A stretch of DNA of 64,000 bases, taken from Chryseobacterium cucumeris (GTDB taxonomy: Bacteria; Bacteroidota; Bacteroidia; Flavobacteriales; Weeksellaceae). Below, in pieces: positions 44,138 to 53,829 of this stretch (the first letter of the stretch is position 1; every line of letters starts with the position of its first letter). A model generated the notes under the pieces. The model did no database searches, was not told where the DNA came from, and worked only from the letters and a program-made list of their open reading frames with translations. Location: the NCBI RefSeq assembly GCF_001593385.1, contig NZ_LUVZ01000001.1, positions 1,364,001 to 1,428,000 on the forward strand, in the 5' to 3' direction. The position numbers and the translations under genes were made by a program.

Positions 44138-45082
44138 TTATGAAAGTTTTATGACTATTTTACCGGTTGTCTGCCCACTTTCAATTTCCTTATGAGCTTC
44201 AGGAATTTGTTCAAATTCAAATATTTTTGATATATGCGGAATAACAGAACCTTCTTCGAGCAATTGAGCAACTAATTTCATATCCTTGCCCGAAGATTGA
44301 ATTGCATTATAAAATGCATTTACTCCTAATTCTTCAGCTCTCTCTCTTTCCTCACTCGTAATACCAGACCACAAACTAATTAAAGTTCCTCCTGACTTGA
44401 TAACATTTAATACCCGAAAAATATGTCCATCCGTCCGTACACCGTCAATCGCAAGATCAACTTTTTCTGTCAGATCTTCAAAATTTTGACTCTGGTAGTC
44501 TATGAACTCATCTGCACCAATTCCCATCACAAATTCTTTCTTAGATGCTGATGCAAGAGCAATAACGTATGCGCCATAGTATTTCGCCAATTGCACCGCA
44601 AAATGTCCAACACCACCTCCAGCTGCTGTGATAAGAATACGGCTACCTTCTTTTACACCAACCATGCGCATGGGTTGTAGAACTGTAAGTATTGCCAATG
44701 TACTTGCCGCTGCCTGAATATGAGAAATATTCTTTGGTTTAAGAGCCAGGTGATTAGCCGGAGCAGCAACATATTCCGCGTAAGCCTTTCCATGTCCCGG
44801 GTGCTTAATCACCCCGAAGACCTCATCACCAACTTTAAAATCCTTTACATCGGCACCTACTTCTATTACCACTCCAGAAAGATCCCAACCTAAGATCATC
44901 GGACTCTCCCCATTAAATATCCAATGTACACTCTTGTTCTCACGAACAATTGCATCGGCAGGATTAATACTTATTGCTTTTGTCTGTACAAGAACCTCGC
45001 CTGGCAATAATTCAGGTACTGGAGCATTTTCAAGAGAAAAGTTACTAATCCCCCCTTGCTCTTTTAAAATCATTGCTTTCAT
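44138..45082 (-). CDS. NAD(P)-dependent MDR oxidoreductase (quinone-reductase type)
   Basis: 314 aa. N-terminal GroES-like part (SINPADAIVRENKSVHW, GWDLSGVVIEVGADV), Rossmann loop ILITAAGGGVGHFAVQLAKY, and C-terminal IPEAHKEIESGQTTGKIVI. It is a zinc-free MDR enzyme, a different subgroup from the one at 42588. It starts 3 bases after the Gfo/Idh/MocA gene ends, so the two are translated together. Likely reduces an activated carbon-carbon double bond or a quinone. Confidence 0.88.
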   Translation of the reverse strand: MKAMILKEQGGISNFSLENAPVPELLPGEVLVQTKAISINPADAIVRENKSVHWIFNGESPMILGWDLSGVVIEVGADVKDFKVGDEVFGVIKHPGHGKAYAEYVAAPANHLALKPKNISHIQAAASTLAILTVLQPMRMVGVKEGSRILITAAGGGVGHFAVQLAKYYGAYVIALASASKKEFVMGIGADEFIDYQSQNFEDLTEKVDLAIDGVRTDGHIFRVLNVIKSGGTLISLWSGITSEERERAEELGVNAFYNAIQSSGKDMKLVAQLLEEGSVIPHISKIFEFEQIPEAHKEIESGQTTGKIVIKLS

Positions 45083-45085
45083 GAT

Positions 45086-46168
45086 TTACAGATAAGATTC
45101 ACGAGTTCCTTGTAATGCTGATTTTTCGATAGCGCTAATCATTCTATGGCGTATAACAGCGTCTTCAAAAGTAGGAGCGTTTCCGGATTGTAAAAGTGTA
45201 TAGTTTTGTCCTACACTCGATGGGATATAATCTAGTCCATAGTCAGCAACTAAATTATATTCTTCTGGTACCTCAACAATTTCCATAGTACCATTTTCAC
45301 CAGTACTCATCATGATACGAGGTTCAAATACTGCAAGACTTCCCCCATCAGCAATAATTTGAATATCTCCTTTGGTTCCATTGATTTCCCAAAAGAAATT
45401 GGTCCCGGAAAGCATCCCCCCTCTGAAATGAACACTTGCTACAGCTCCACCTTCAAGGATACCACTTACAACTACTTGGTCTGCTATTTTGAATGGTATT
45501 TCTTGCCCGTTCTCTACAATAGTTGTAGTTTTTCTACGTGTCGCTGTTGTTGCATTTAGTTCCGAGAATTCACCTAAAACAAAACACATAGCATCTACGG
45601 CATTACCAAATGTTACATTAATCATTCCAGCACCATTTTCGGGATCAACTGTATAATCATTAGCCATAGGAGTATACTCACCATAAATAATACCTGAACC
45701 AATCATACTTGTAGACAAGACTTCTCCGAGATGCCCCTGATTAATATAATCTCGTATAAAACGAATTGCAGGTACAGATCTAGATTGTAAACCAATGTAT
45801 CCTTTTACATTATTTTCCCTAGCGAGAAAAGCAAGCTCTTCAGTTTCTTGTAAGTTTTTACCCAAAGGCCATTCGCTGAATACATTTTTACCACCAGAAA
45901 CAACCTCACGAATAATTTCATTATGCAACGGAACTCTGACCGCAACCAATACCATTTCTACATCATCACTATTAACCAACTCTTTAGTGGATCCATAAAT
46001 ATTCTCAACCTCGTAAGCTTTTTTTAAAAGATCCACAGTTTCACTATTTCTGCTTGATAATGCTGTAATTTCATAACCGGGCAATGCTTTTAATGCCGGT
46101 ATATGTGCCATGGAGGCCCATCCTCTTTCTGGATTCGCACCTACGATTCCAACTTTAATTTTATTCAT
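45086..46168 (-). CDS. Gfo/Idh/MocA-family NAD(P)-dependent oxidoreductase
   Basis: 360 aa. N-terminal Rossmann fold (KVGIVGANPERGWASMAHIP, ALSSRN, VRVPLHNEI) with the EWPLGKNLQE variant of the usual EKP motif, and the C-terminal alpha/beta domain (GAGMINVTFGNAVDAMCFVL). Enzymes of this family oxidise or reduce sugars, inositols and related alcohols; the subgroup here, with EWP instead of EKP, resembles fungal-type galactose/D-xylose dehydrogenase-like members. First gene of the four-gene operon. Confidence 0.85.
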   Translation of the reverse strand: MNKIKVGIVGANPERGWASMAHIPALKALPGYEITALSSRNSETVDLLKKAYEVENIYGSTKELVNSDDVEMVLVAVRVPLHNEIIREVVSGGKNVFSEWPLGKNLQETEELAFLARENNVKGYIGLQSRSVPAIRFIRDYINQGHLGEVLSTSMIGSGIIYGEYTPMANDYTVDPENGAGMINVTFGNAVDAMCFVLGEFSELNATTATRRKTTTIVENGQEIPFKIADQVVVSGILEGGAVASVHFRGGMLSGTNFFWEINGTKGDIQIIADGGSLAVFEPRIMMSTGENGTMEIVEVPEEYNLVADYGLDYIPSSVGQNYTLLQSGNAPTFEDAVIRHRMISAIEKSALQGTRESYL

Positions 46169-46677
46169 TCTATTTTTTTTATTAATTAGTAATTGGTATG
46201 TTATACACCAAGGATTACCATAACTGTTAGCCTCAAAGCATTAAAAATGCTTTTTATTAAAGGTCTGTAAATAACTAACTATTCTTATTTCGTTTGAACT
46301 GTAAAACACAGATTAAGGTATTGAACTAACTTTCATCTTTGCTACATATATGTTGTTAAAATTTAAAGTATATTTAAAAACATTCATGAATACAATATCT
46401 TTCACAGTTTTAAATATAATTTAACACACAATCCAGATAATACATTAATTGTAAGACATTTATAAATTAATGTTCGCCTCATTAATTTATATTAAATTTA
46501 TCAACATGCCTTACCTTTAGTGATTAACGGCCTTTAAAGTCTTTTTGTAACTTATGAAAATGAGACTATCTTTTTAAGCAGGTATTTTTCATTCTTTGAA
46601 AACATCTTCTAGTTACGAAACACTTTAATGTAGAGCTTCAGAAATATCAACACAGATAGCATTTTTTTGCTTTTAAT
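46169..46677. promoter_or_regulatory. Gene-free leader of the oxidoreductase operon with two inverted repeats
   Basis: 509 bp without a gene. It holds AAAGCATT/AATGCTTT (46235-46253, 3-nt loop) about 70 bp before the operon start, and a perfect 11-bp repeat ATAAATTAATG/CATTAATTTAT with a 7-nt spacer (46462-46490). Both could be operators; neither has a T-run on the minus strand. Confidence 0.4.
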
Positions 46678-47511
46678 TTATGCTTTCCTACTATTAAATT
46701 TTATCATTTTCTCAACATTTTCCTGCAAATATTTAACAGGTGCTGCTCCAAATTTTTCCCTAAAGGATCGAGAAAAATGAGAGATATCTTCAAATCCTAC
46801 TTCCAAATATATTTCGGATGGCTTCTTCCCTTTTTTTGTAATTAGATAGTGAGCCTGCTCAAGTCTTTTTTGTAACAACCACCTACCCGGCGAAACTTTA
46901 AACACCTTTTTAAAATCTCTTTTGAAAGTTGCTATACTTCGTCCGCTCATATAGCTGAAACGTTCTAGCGGTACATTAAACTGAAAGTTACGATTCATAA
47001 AAGCTTCCAGATCTATTTTCCCAGGTTTGCCAAAATGAAATAATATATTTTTAAGATTAGGATCCGTCTTAATTAATAATAAAACAGCTTCTTTCATCTT
47101 CAAACTCAGCAGTACCTGATTTTCATTACCTTCAAGGTTAAAATATGGTGGTAGTGAATTAATATAATTTATCAGCAAAGGGCTAGAGTTAATTTTTACT
47201 ACGGAATCTTCAATTCCTTCCAACTCTTCTGTATATCTAAACTCTTTAATGAACTCTTTTAAAAAGGGTTGATCAAGCACAAGTGTGATTGTTTTATAAT
47301 CGCCCTTTTCTGTAGGTATTGTAGTACACTTAGCCAAACAATTTTTTCTCAACAGACCGAAATCACCAGTGTTCAAAATATATTCTTTGTCTGCATCATT
47401 GATAATAAGTGAACCGGACTGTTGATATAAAAAAATGTGATCAGCTATGAACTGCTCATTTGATAAACTTTCCATAACGTAGCAAGAATCCTGAATATTG
47501 GTATGTATCAT
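46678..47511 (-). CDS. AraC-family transcriptional regulator
   Basis: 277 aa. N-terminal cupin-like ligand domain (LYQQSGSLIINDADKEYIL) and a C-terminal AraC HTH (FSYMSGRSIATFKRDFKKVF, SPGRWLLQKRLEQAHYLITK, EVGFEDISHFSRSFREKFG). It stands between the aldehyde dehydrogenase and the oxidoreductase operon on the same strand and probably controls one of them. Confidence 0.92.
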   Translation of the reverse strand: MIHTNIQDSCYVMESLSNEQFIADHIFLYQQSGSLIINDADKEYILNTGDFGLLRKNCLAKCTTIPTEKGDYKTITLVLDQPFLKEFIKEFRYTEELEGIEDSVVKINSSPLLINYINSLPPYFNLEGNENQVLLSLKMKEAVLLLIKTDPNLKNILFHFGKPGKIDLEAFMNRNFQFNVPLERFSYMSGRSIATFKRDFKKVFKVSPGRWLLQKRLEQAHYLITKKGKKPSEIYLEVGFEDISHFSRSFREKFGAAPVKYLQENVEKMIKFNSRKA

Positions 47512-47605
47512 TTTTATCTTTTAAATTTTATAAACCTTTCACCTAACAATTAAATCACATAGCTACATATTGTATCTATTTTTCTAAAAAATATACCGTT
47601 ATGTT

Positions 47606-49021
47606 TTATAAAGCTATCACTTTAGGTTCAACATATTCCTCTATACCATAAGTCCAAGAGGTTCGTCCGATACCAGACTGTTTAAAACCACCAAATGGAG
47701 ATTGAGCTTCTCTATTAACAGCCGTATTAATCAAAACCCGACCTGAAACAATTTGTCGTGCTATTTCTTTCGCTTTTTCAATATCCTGTGAGCTAATATA
47801 AGCTGACAAACCGTATATAGTACTGTTAGCAATCTTTACAGCCTCCTCTTCAGTGGTGTAAGTTATAACAGAAAGTACAGGACCAAAAATCTCTTCATTA
47901 GCAATAATCATATCCTGATTCACATTCACAAAAACTGTAGGTTTAACATAAAAACCTTTAAATCCTTCCGGATGTCCCAAACCGCCGACAAGTACTTGTG
48001 CACCCTCATCTATCCCTGATTGTATGTAACGCTGCACTGTATCATACTGTTTTTTGCTTACCAAAGGACCAATATAAGATTGTGTATTCCAAAGATCACC
48101 AATCTTAATATTTTTCATGCCTTCTTTAATGAGATCCTTAACCTGTTCCAATTTACCTTCAGGTACAAGTATTCTAGTACCAGCATGACAGGCCTGACCA
48201 CTATTGCTGAAACCTATTAATAATGCTAAGGGAATTGCTTTATCAAGATCAGCATCCTCAAGTATTATATTAGGTGACTTCCCTCCTAGCTCTAGGGTCA
48301 CTCTTTTCATTGTTTGTGCCGCCGTACTAGAAATTAACCGGCCTACTTGAGTTGATCCCGTAAATGTAACAACTGCAACATCCGGATGAGAGTTTAAAAC
48401 AGTCCCAACTTCGGGTCCTGTTCCATTAACAATATTGATCACTCCTTTTGGAACTCCGGCTTGATCAAAGCAGCGTGCAAGTATCTCTGTCTGTATAGCA
48501 CTTAATTCACTAGGCTTAATAACAATTGTACATCCTGCAGCAATAGCTGGCGCCACTTTCCCACATATATGTGTATAGTTAGCATTCCAGGGAGTGATAG
48601 CCGCTATAACACCTAGCGGTTCATTGATTATAGTTGCAAATTCAAGCTGTTTTTCAAATTCAAAATTTTCCATCGCAGCTTTAGTATCTAGAAAGATCTG
48701 CGCTGCATATTGGGTTCTGCCTTTAGTAGCAGATATTGGAGATCCATATTCTTGTACTGCAGCTTCATTTAGTTCCTTTTCATTAGCTACCAGAACATCA
48801 TATAGTCGCTCTAAAATTTCTGCACGCTCCTGAAGGGTTGATTTTGAAAATGATTCAAAAGCTTTTTTTGCGGCGTCGATTGCCAGGTTAGCATCGACCT
48901 CATCACCTAAATGAACCATTCCAATCTTTTCTCCACTATCAGGATTATAAAGATCCTGAACTTGTTTGCCATGAGGCTTTACAAACAATCCATTGATATA
49001 AATTTTATCTATTATTTTCAT
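47606..49021 (-). CDS. Aldehyde dehydrogenase family protein
   Basis: 471 aa from ATG 49021 (MKIIDKIYING), preferred to an upstream start that adds nine atypical residues. Motifs: NAD site ITPWNANYTHICGKVAPAIA, FTGSTQVGR, catalytic Glu in TLELGGKSPN, catalytic Cys in NSGQACHAGTR, and EEIFGPVLSV. It oxidises an aldehyde to its acid with NAD(P). Substrate cannot be told; its setting with detoxification genes suggests reactive aldehydes. Confidence 0.93.
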   Translation of the reverse strand: MKIIDKIYINGLFVKPHGKQVQDLYNPDSGEKIGMVHLGDEVDANLAIDAAKKAFESFSKSTLQERAEILERLYDVLVANEKELNEAAVQEYGSPISATKGRTQYAAQIFLDTKAAMENFEFEKQLEFATIINEPLGVIAAITPWNANYTHICGKVAPAIAAGCTIVIKPSELSAIQTEILARCFDQAGVPKGVINIVNGTGPEVGTVLNSHPDVAVVTFTGSTQVGRLISSTAAQTMKRVTLELGGKSPNIILEDADLDKAIPLALLIGFSNSGQACHAGTRILVPEGKLEQVKDLIKEGMKNIKIGDLWNTQSYIGPLVSKKQYDTVQRYIQSGIDEGAQVLVGGLGHPEGFKGFYVKPTVFVNVNQDMIIANEEIFGPVLSVITYTTEEEAVKIANSTIYGLSAYISSQDIEKAKEIARQIVSGRVLINTAVNREAQSPFGGFKQSGIGRTSWTYGIEEYVEPKVIAL

Positions 49022-49152
49022 ATTATTGAATAGCTTTATTGTGTACAAAAGTATGCCGATTTATAAATTTATAATTGCCCTAAAAGTTCAATTTTATTGT
49101 CTCAGGAGATCAACAATGATTTACTTAATATAGTTACTTAAACAAGAGCAAA

Positions 49153-49989
49153 CTATATTTGACGTGCAACTGACATTTTGACTTTTTCACGGTAGTGCAA
49201 AGGAGCAATACCTTCCTTACTTTTAAAAAATCTACTAAAAGTTTGTAAATCGTCATATCCTAAATCATACGAAATTTCTTTTATACTTTTATCAGTATAA
49301 AGAATTTGATTTCTTGCATCTACCATAATTCTTTCGTGAATAAAATCTTTTGGCGGACAGCCGATTGCAGTCGAGAATATAGTAGAAAGCATTTTCGGAG
49401 ATTTGTTAAGCTTAGATGCATAAAATGCAACATCATGATGCTCACAAAAATGGTTCTCAACAAGATAATTAAATGAACTAACAATCTCAAACAGCTCTTT
49501 TTTATTCCCTGTCAATCCTGCCGCCTGTGCACACAGATTTATAATTCTTTTAAGAAGAAGTGAAACTATGTCGTTTTGAAGTCGGTCTTGTAAAGAGATT
49601 TCATTGTGTAAAAAATTCCATGAATTCTCTAAATAAATTAACTGCTCAGCAGTCATTGATATAATTTTCACTTCTTTTTCAAATAAACCAAATAAATTAT
49701 TCAAATCCATTTCATTGTCTTTAGAATAGCTGCAAAGCAGTGTTTTACTAAACCTTAACATTTTTGCGGAAGAAACTTTAATATTTTCAATAGAATGGGA
49801 TGTGTTTAGAAAGAAGATTGAATTTTTTGAAATTTCATAACATACATTATCAATATGAACATACATTTCATTTCCTATATTCCAAATAACAGATAACTCA
49901 CTTATATCTGTGTTAAAAATTAACGATGTATTAAGGGAGTCTAATTCACTTAATTTTAAGATGTTATTTATGGTGATTCTATTATCCAT
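49153..49989 (-). CDS. AraC-family transcriptional regulator
   Basis: 278 aa. N-terminal sensor part with FFLNTSHSIENIKV; C-terminal HTH (YASKLNKSPKMLSTIFSTAI, CPPKDFIHERIMVDARNQIL, EISYDLGYDDLQTFSRFFKS). It is clearly related to the regulator at 58603 in both halves of the DNA-binding domain. Located just downstream of the gap with the paired GAGACnGTCTC palindromes. Confidence 0.9.
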   Translation of the reverse strand: MDNRITINNILKLSELDSLNTSLIFNTDISELSVIWNIGNEMYVHIDNVCYEISKNSIFFLNTSHSIENIKVSSAKMLRFSKTLLCSYSKDNEMDLNNLFGLFEKEVKIISMTAEQLIYLENSWNFLHNEISLQDRLQNDIVSLLLKRIINLCAQAAGLTGNKKELFEIVSSFNYLVENHFCEHHDVAFYASKLNKSPKMLSTIFSTAIGCPPKDFIHERIMVDARNQILYTDKSIKEISYDLGYDDLQTFSRFFKSKEGIAPLHYREKVKMSVARQI

Positions 49990-50590
49990 GATTATTTGTA
50001 TATGTTAAACACTCTTAATCCAAATAATTCTAATTACTTAACGTAAAATGATAGTGAAGATTCCTGACGGGAAATACGTACTAAATTTTCTCCAAAATTG
50101 AAGTTCTACAATTAGAATCAATTATTAAATCTAAATCATACTATCCTTTTATTTTTCACTTGGTTTAATAATTATATAAAATTACATATACTAAGTTTGA
50201 TTTTAATGGTAGAATTTTGATATAAAATTGTACTTTTTGTATAATTTAGTTAACCCCTAAAACTAATCGTTAATATTATATATAAGAAAAATTAATACGA
50301 ATACTAGAGGGAAAATTCAAGCGGCATTCGGTAAAAAAATCGAGACGGTCTCAGAACTGATTTTAATACTTCCACAGTACAAATCGCATTTGAGACAGTC
50401 TCGTTAACTTTGATCAAAACTACTGATCAACTTTAAAACCAATATTTATAAATATTTGCTTACCTAACTAAATATTTTTATGTAGTTTAGAATATTACCT
50501 TACTATTTATCAGGTTGATAAAATCGTTTGTTTTGTTATTTTACTATAATAAACACTCCGATTTGAAATTTGATTCTAAAAACCGACTTC
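49990..50590. other. Gene-free 601-bp stretch between AraC and MBL genes
   Basis: No supported gene on either strand. It contains the two palindromes at 50342-50402 and a TAACTTTG element (50405-50412, plus strand) directly after the second, but no plus-strand gene follows. It may be what remains of a lost regulator or operon. Confidence 0.45.
50342..50402. promoter_or_regulatory. Two GAGACnGTCTC palindromes 50 bp apart (TetR-like operators)
   Basis: GAGACGGTCTC at 50342-50352 and GAGACAGTCTC at 50392-50402: each a perfect 5+1+5 palindrome, identical in the arms. This is the form of TetR-family operators. No TetR gene is in the window. Confidence 0.55.
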
Positions 50591-51568
50591 TTATGCGATT
50601 CCCCTATAAACCAGATACGTGAAAGTATCACCATTTATTACAAAGCCTCCCCATTTCGCATCATAATCAGCTGTTGGCTTAGATGCTACAATTTCTTTTA
50701 AGGTCTTACCCTGGCCTTTCAGTGTTGATACTTTTCGATGAATATCTACAAGCATATCTTTATACTCTATCATTTGTTGCTTATTGCCAATAGGTCCATG
50801 TCCAGGAACAATTATAGTTTTATCCGTGATTCTGGCTATATTTTCTTTTGCTACACTAATCATTCCTGATATACTTCCACCTGTATTATAATCTATAAAA
50901 GGATAATGACCGTTCCACCATGTGTCAGCAACAACTAAAATATCCGCCTTCGGAAAATACACAGAAATATCTCCATCCGTATGAGATGGCTGATATTTTT
51001 TCATTTGTATTTTTTCACCATTAAAAGCTAAAATTTTACTTTCTTTAAATGTATTGGAAGGGATAGCGCCAGCAGGAGCGGGAGGGAATGTATAATCCCA
51101 ATCATCTACACGAGTGGTTTTAGATAAATGTTTGCGGGTATTTTCGTGTGCAATAATAACTGCCCCTTCTTCTTTAATCCATAAGTTTCCATCTGCATGA
51201 TCAAAATGCCAATGGGTATTTACGAGATACTTTAGTGGCTTGGAGCTAATAGCCCTTAATGCAGTTTTAATATTTGCTTTAGAAACACCAATACCAGCAT
51301 CTACCAGTAGAATTCCTTCAGGACCGGATAACATTACTATATTTCCACCTGATCCTTCTAAAACAGTAACATTTCCTCTCAGCTTTGTAGGGGTAATTTT
51401 TGCTGTTGCAGCTGCTCTCATGATAGTAAGTACAGGACTTTCCTGTAAATTTGGTATAATTACCTCTTCTTTTACTGATGAAAGCAATGTGTGAGGTAAA
51501 AATACTAGACCTGCAGTCAATATACCCGCAGCTTCTAGAAATCTTCGACGGCTTAAATTATTTTCCAT
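50591..51568 (-). CDS. Exported MBL-fold metallo-hydrolase
   Basis: 325 aa from ATG 51568 (MENNLSRRRFLEAAG); the longer frame upstream has an atypical start. The N-terminal twin-arginine-like SRRRFLEAAGILTAG suggests Tat export. Metal motifs are complete: HWHFDH, a later PSHTDGD, and IVPGHGP. MBL hydrolases of this type (SoxH/quinoprotein-relay-like) cut esters, lactones or thioesters. Its own unit, downstream of the first alpha/beta hydrolase on the same strand. Confidence 0.88.
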   Translation of the reverse strand: MENNLSRRRFLEAAGILTAGLVFLPHTLLSSVKEEVIIPNLQESPVLTIMRAAATAKITPTKLRGNVTVLEGSGGNIVMLSGPEGILLVDAGIGVSKANIKTALRAISSKPLKYLVNTHWHFDHADGNLWIKEEGAVIIAHENTRKHLSKTTRVDDWDYTFPPAPAGAIPSNTFKESKILAFNGEKIQMKKYQPSHTDGDISVYFPKADILVVADTWWNGHYPFIDYNTGGSISGMISVAKENIARITDKTIIVPGHGPIGNKQQMIEYKDMLVDIHRKVSTLKGQGKTLKEIVASKPTADYDAKWGGFVINGDTFTYLVYRGIA

Positions 51569-51666
51569 AATTAATAGTTTTATAGTTATGTTTATTATAT
51601 GATAAGACACTACATTTTCTATCACATCCTTAATATTATTTCACAAAATTTTAATACATAGGTATT

Positions 51667-52644
51667 TTATTTTTTCCCGAGGAATTGTTTCAATTGTCCT
51701 GCTGATTGTTCAAAAGCAGCGCGAGTGGCCGGAAGTGTTGCAAGAGCATTCAATAAACCAAAATCGTGAATCATACCGTTGTAACGCGTTGTAGTAACCT
51801 GAACACCTGCCTCGTTAAGCTTACGCCCAAAAGCTTCTCCTTCATCTCGTAAAACATCATTTTCCGCTACAATGATTAAGCTCGGCGGTAAACCGCTTAA
51901 CTGTTCGGTAGTAGCCTGTAGTGGAGAGGCATGGATATCTTTCCTCTTGGATGGATCTGGAATGTAAAAATCATACATCCATTTCATTAAAGAGGTACTT
52001 AAAAAACGATCCTTTCCAAATTTCTGATACGATTCAGTTTCAAAATCTGCGGCCACTATCGGCCACATCATTACTAAGCCCTTAATCTCTGGTCCTTTCT
52101 TTTCCTTAGCCATTAAAGCGGTCACTGCAGTCATATTACCTCCTACACTATTTCCAACTACTGCCAGATTTTTTCCATCTACATTGATTTCATCTCCATG
52201 TTCTGAAACCCATTTTGTGGCTGCATAAATCTCATTAATCGCAACAGGATACTGCGCTTCGGGCGTTCGTGTGTAGTTCACAAATACTCCTGAGAAACCT
52301 GTCAAAACAACCAGGTCACGAACCATTCGCTCGTGCGTAGGAAAATCACCCAAAATCCAGCCTCCGCCGTGAATAAAGATAAATACTGGCAATTTATCTG
52401 TGACTCCTTTAGGGCGTACAATATTCAAACTTACCGTATGGCCGTCCTGTGTAATGGTTTTCTCGGAAACTTCAATCCCGGAAAGATCTACTTTAACAGA
52501 GGCCTGTGCATCTACCAAAACTTGTTTAGCAGCTTTAGGTTCTAATTTTTCCAATGGAGTTCCTCCACTGTTTAATTTTACTAAAAAAGCTCTGACATCT
52601 TTATCAAGATGAGGATCAGTAGCAAAGTCTATAAGAGTATTCAT
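51667..52644 (-). CDS. Alpha/beta hydrolase (HSL type), cytoplasmic copy of a recent duplicate pair
   Basis: 325 aa. Oxyanion motif HGGGW, nucleophile Ser in VVGNSVGGN, Asp in VAENDVLRDEG, His in GMIHDFG, the hormone-sensitive-lipase group (short-chain esterases). From residue 6 on it is almost the same as the protein at 55920-57026 (I count about six changes in 320 residues), but it has no lipoprotein signal. Its start MNTLIDFATD replaces that signal, so this copy is probably cytoplasmic. Confidence 0.9.
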   Translation of the reverse strand: MNTLIDFATDPHLDKDVRAFLVKLNSGGTPLEKLEPKAAKQVLVDAQASVKVDLSGIEVSEKTITQDGHTVSLNIVRPKGVTDKLPVFIFIHGGGWILGDFPTHERMVRDLVVLTGFSGVFVNYTRTPEAQYPVAINEIYAATKWVSEHGDEINVDGKNLAVVGNSVGGNMTAVTALMAKEKKGPEIKGLVMMWPIVAADFETESYQKFGKDRFLSTSLMKWMYDFYIPDPSKRKDIHASPLQATTEQLSGLPPSLIIVAENDVLRDEGEAFGRKLNEAGVQVTTTRYNGMIHDFGLLNALATLPATRAAFEQSAGQLKQFLGKK

Positions 52645-52953
52645 AATATTAACTTTTAATTCGTTTGTAAAAAAACAACACTATAGGTTTAATTTCGTTA
52701 TACATTTATAATGCTGGCCTTAACAAAATTGCAAAAGTTATTGATTTCTATGGTAGTCTATTTTTCCTTATCTGTTAACAATTTTTCCAAAAAATGAGTT
52801 ATACTTCAAAAACATGATCTATGTTGTTTCTAAATGCAATCAACCCTCCATATTTCTTTATATATGTATCTAAAAAATATCGAAGCTATTCCTCTTTTAA
52901 GTTTTGCCGAATTCTTAACTAACATAACATACTTGGTATGTTCACATAGAAAT
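52645..52953. other. Gene-free stretch
   Basis: 309 bp, AT-rich, between the first hydrolase and the YkgB-like gene. No gene, hairpin or convincing promoter seen. Confidence 0.4.
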
Positions 52954-53514
52954 CTATTGACTATTAATTAAAAGTTTCCTTGCGGAATCTGAAGCTATGA
53001 TCAAACCACCAGCTAACATTATAATATCTTTAATAACCAGCCTTCCTTTCCCTGCTAAATAAGGAAAACCATATTGTTCACTACCAATGTTTGGTACGTA
53101 AGCTTCAGGAGTGGTTATAAGAAATGAAAGAGTCACCTGGGACATACAGAATATGAGAATTCCGCTTAAGAATCCAACTTTAGGAAACCATACTCCTAAT
53201 AATGTTAGCAAACCTATTATCACAATCATTATTCCAAGAGCAAAAGAAAATGTGTAAGTACCATTTATTTGATTCCATTGAACATTGTATTCTATAACTT
53301 CTCCTTCTTTATTCTGATAATTTTTATATTCCCCAGAATTATTGTAAAAAAAACTCATTACTGGACTATTCGCTACAAAAGGAACTATTCCTTCCGCTTC
53401 ATAATGAAAAGCTTTCAATCCACCTATCCATGTCATAACAATAAAAATTGTAATTCTTAGAAAATTAATTAGGTGTAGTTGGCTGTCTGAAATAATTTGC
53501 AATAGTTTTTTCAT
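52954..53514 (-). CDS. YkgB/RclC-like inner-membrane protein (DUF417)
   Basis: 186 aa with four membrane helices (near 17-36, 88-106, 113-133, 155-172). The start FLRITIFIVMTWIGGLKAFH, then EAEGIVPFVANSPVMSFFYN, and the end GRLVIKDIIMLAGGLI are the DUF417 signature. In Escherichia coli this family includes RclC, part of the reactive-chlorine resistance operon; its biochemical action is not known. Neighbours (pirin, azoreductase, HxlR regulator) support a role in oxidant or electrophile stress. Confidence 0.85.
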   Translation of the reverse strand: MKKLLQIISDSQLHLINFLRITIFIVMTWIGGLKAFHYEAEGIVPFVANSPVMSFFYNNSGEYKNYQNKEGEVIEYNVQWNQINGTYTFSFALGIMIVIIGLLTLLGVWFPKVGFLSGILIFCMSQVTLSFLITTPEAYVPNIGSEQYGFPYLAGKGRLVIKDIIMLAGGLIIASDSARKLLINSQ

Positions 53515-53829
53515 AATAGATCTTCTTTTAGTTTTTTCTAATACCCAACCCTATATTCATATTTTTTATTTGTAATTATCTATATAATTAATAGTCTTTA
53601 AACAGAAATAAATATAGCGTCAAATTTTTGCAGATTTATAAAATCATACGAAGAAGTAAATACAAAGTTAAAAGCTGAGAGTAAAATGATGATAGACAAC
53701 TTTTCTTTAATAGTTGTCAATTTTTCTTGATTCAATTGCCGTATTTGCAGATGAGAAGGCTGCGACTTATATTGCTAAAAAAGGTTGAATAGAACTATTC
53801 AACCTTTTTTATTTGATTTATTTAGATTT
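53515..53829. other. Gene-free stretch with a terminator
   Basis: 315 bp. Besides the terminator at 53777-53810, a short plus-strand open stretch ending FADEKAATYIAKKG (stop inside the terminator) looks like a gene end but is only 23 codons and was not called. Confidence 0.35.
53777..53810. terminator. Bidirectional terminator after pirin gene
   Basis: AAAAAAGGTTGAATAG / CTATTCAACCTTTTTT: 16-bp perfect inverted repeat with a 2-nt centre, A- and T-runs on both flanks. It ends the pirin transcript on the minus strand. Confidence 0.85.

Noticed and set aside
53708..53779. Short plus-strand open stretch ending FADEKAATYIAKKG
   Set aside because: Only 23 codons after a stop, no start codon, no family; could be chance. 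Mentioned under the intergenic entry only.
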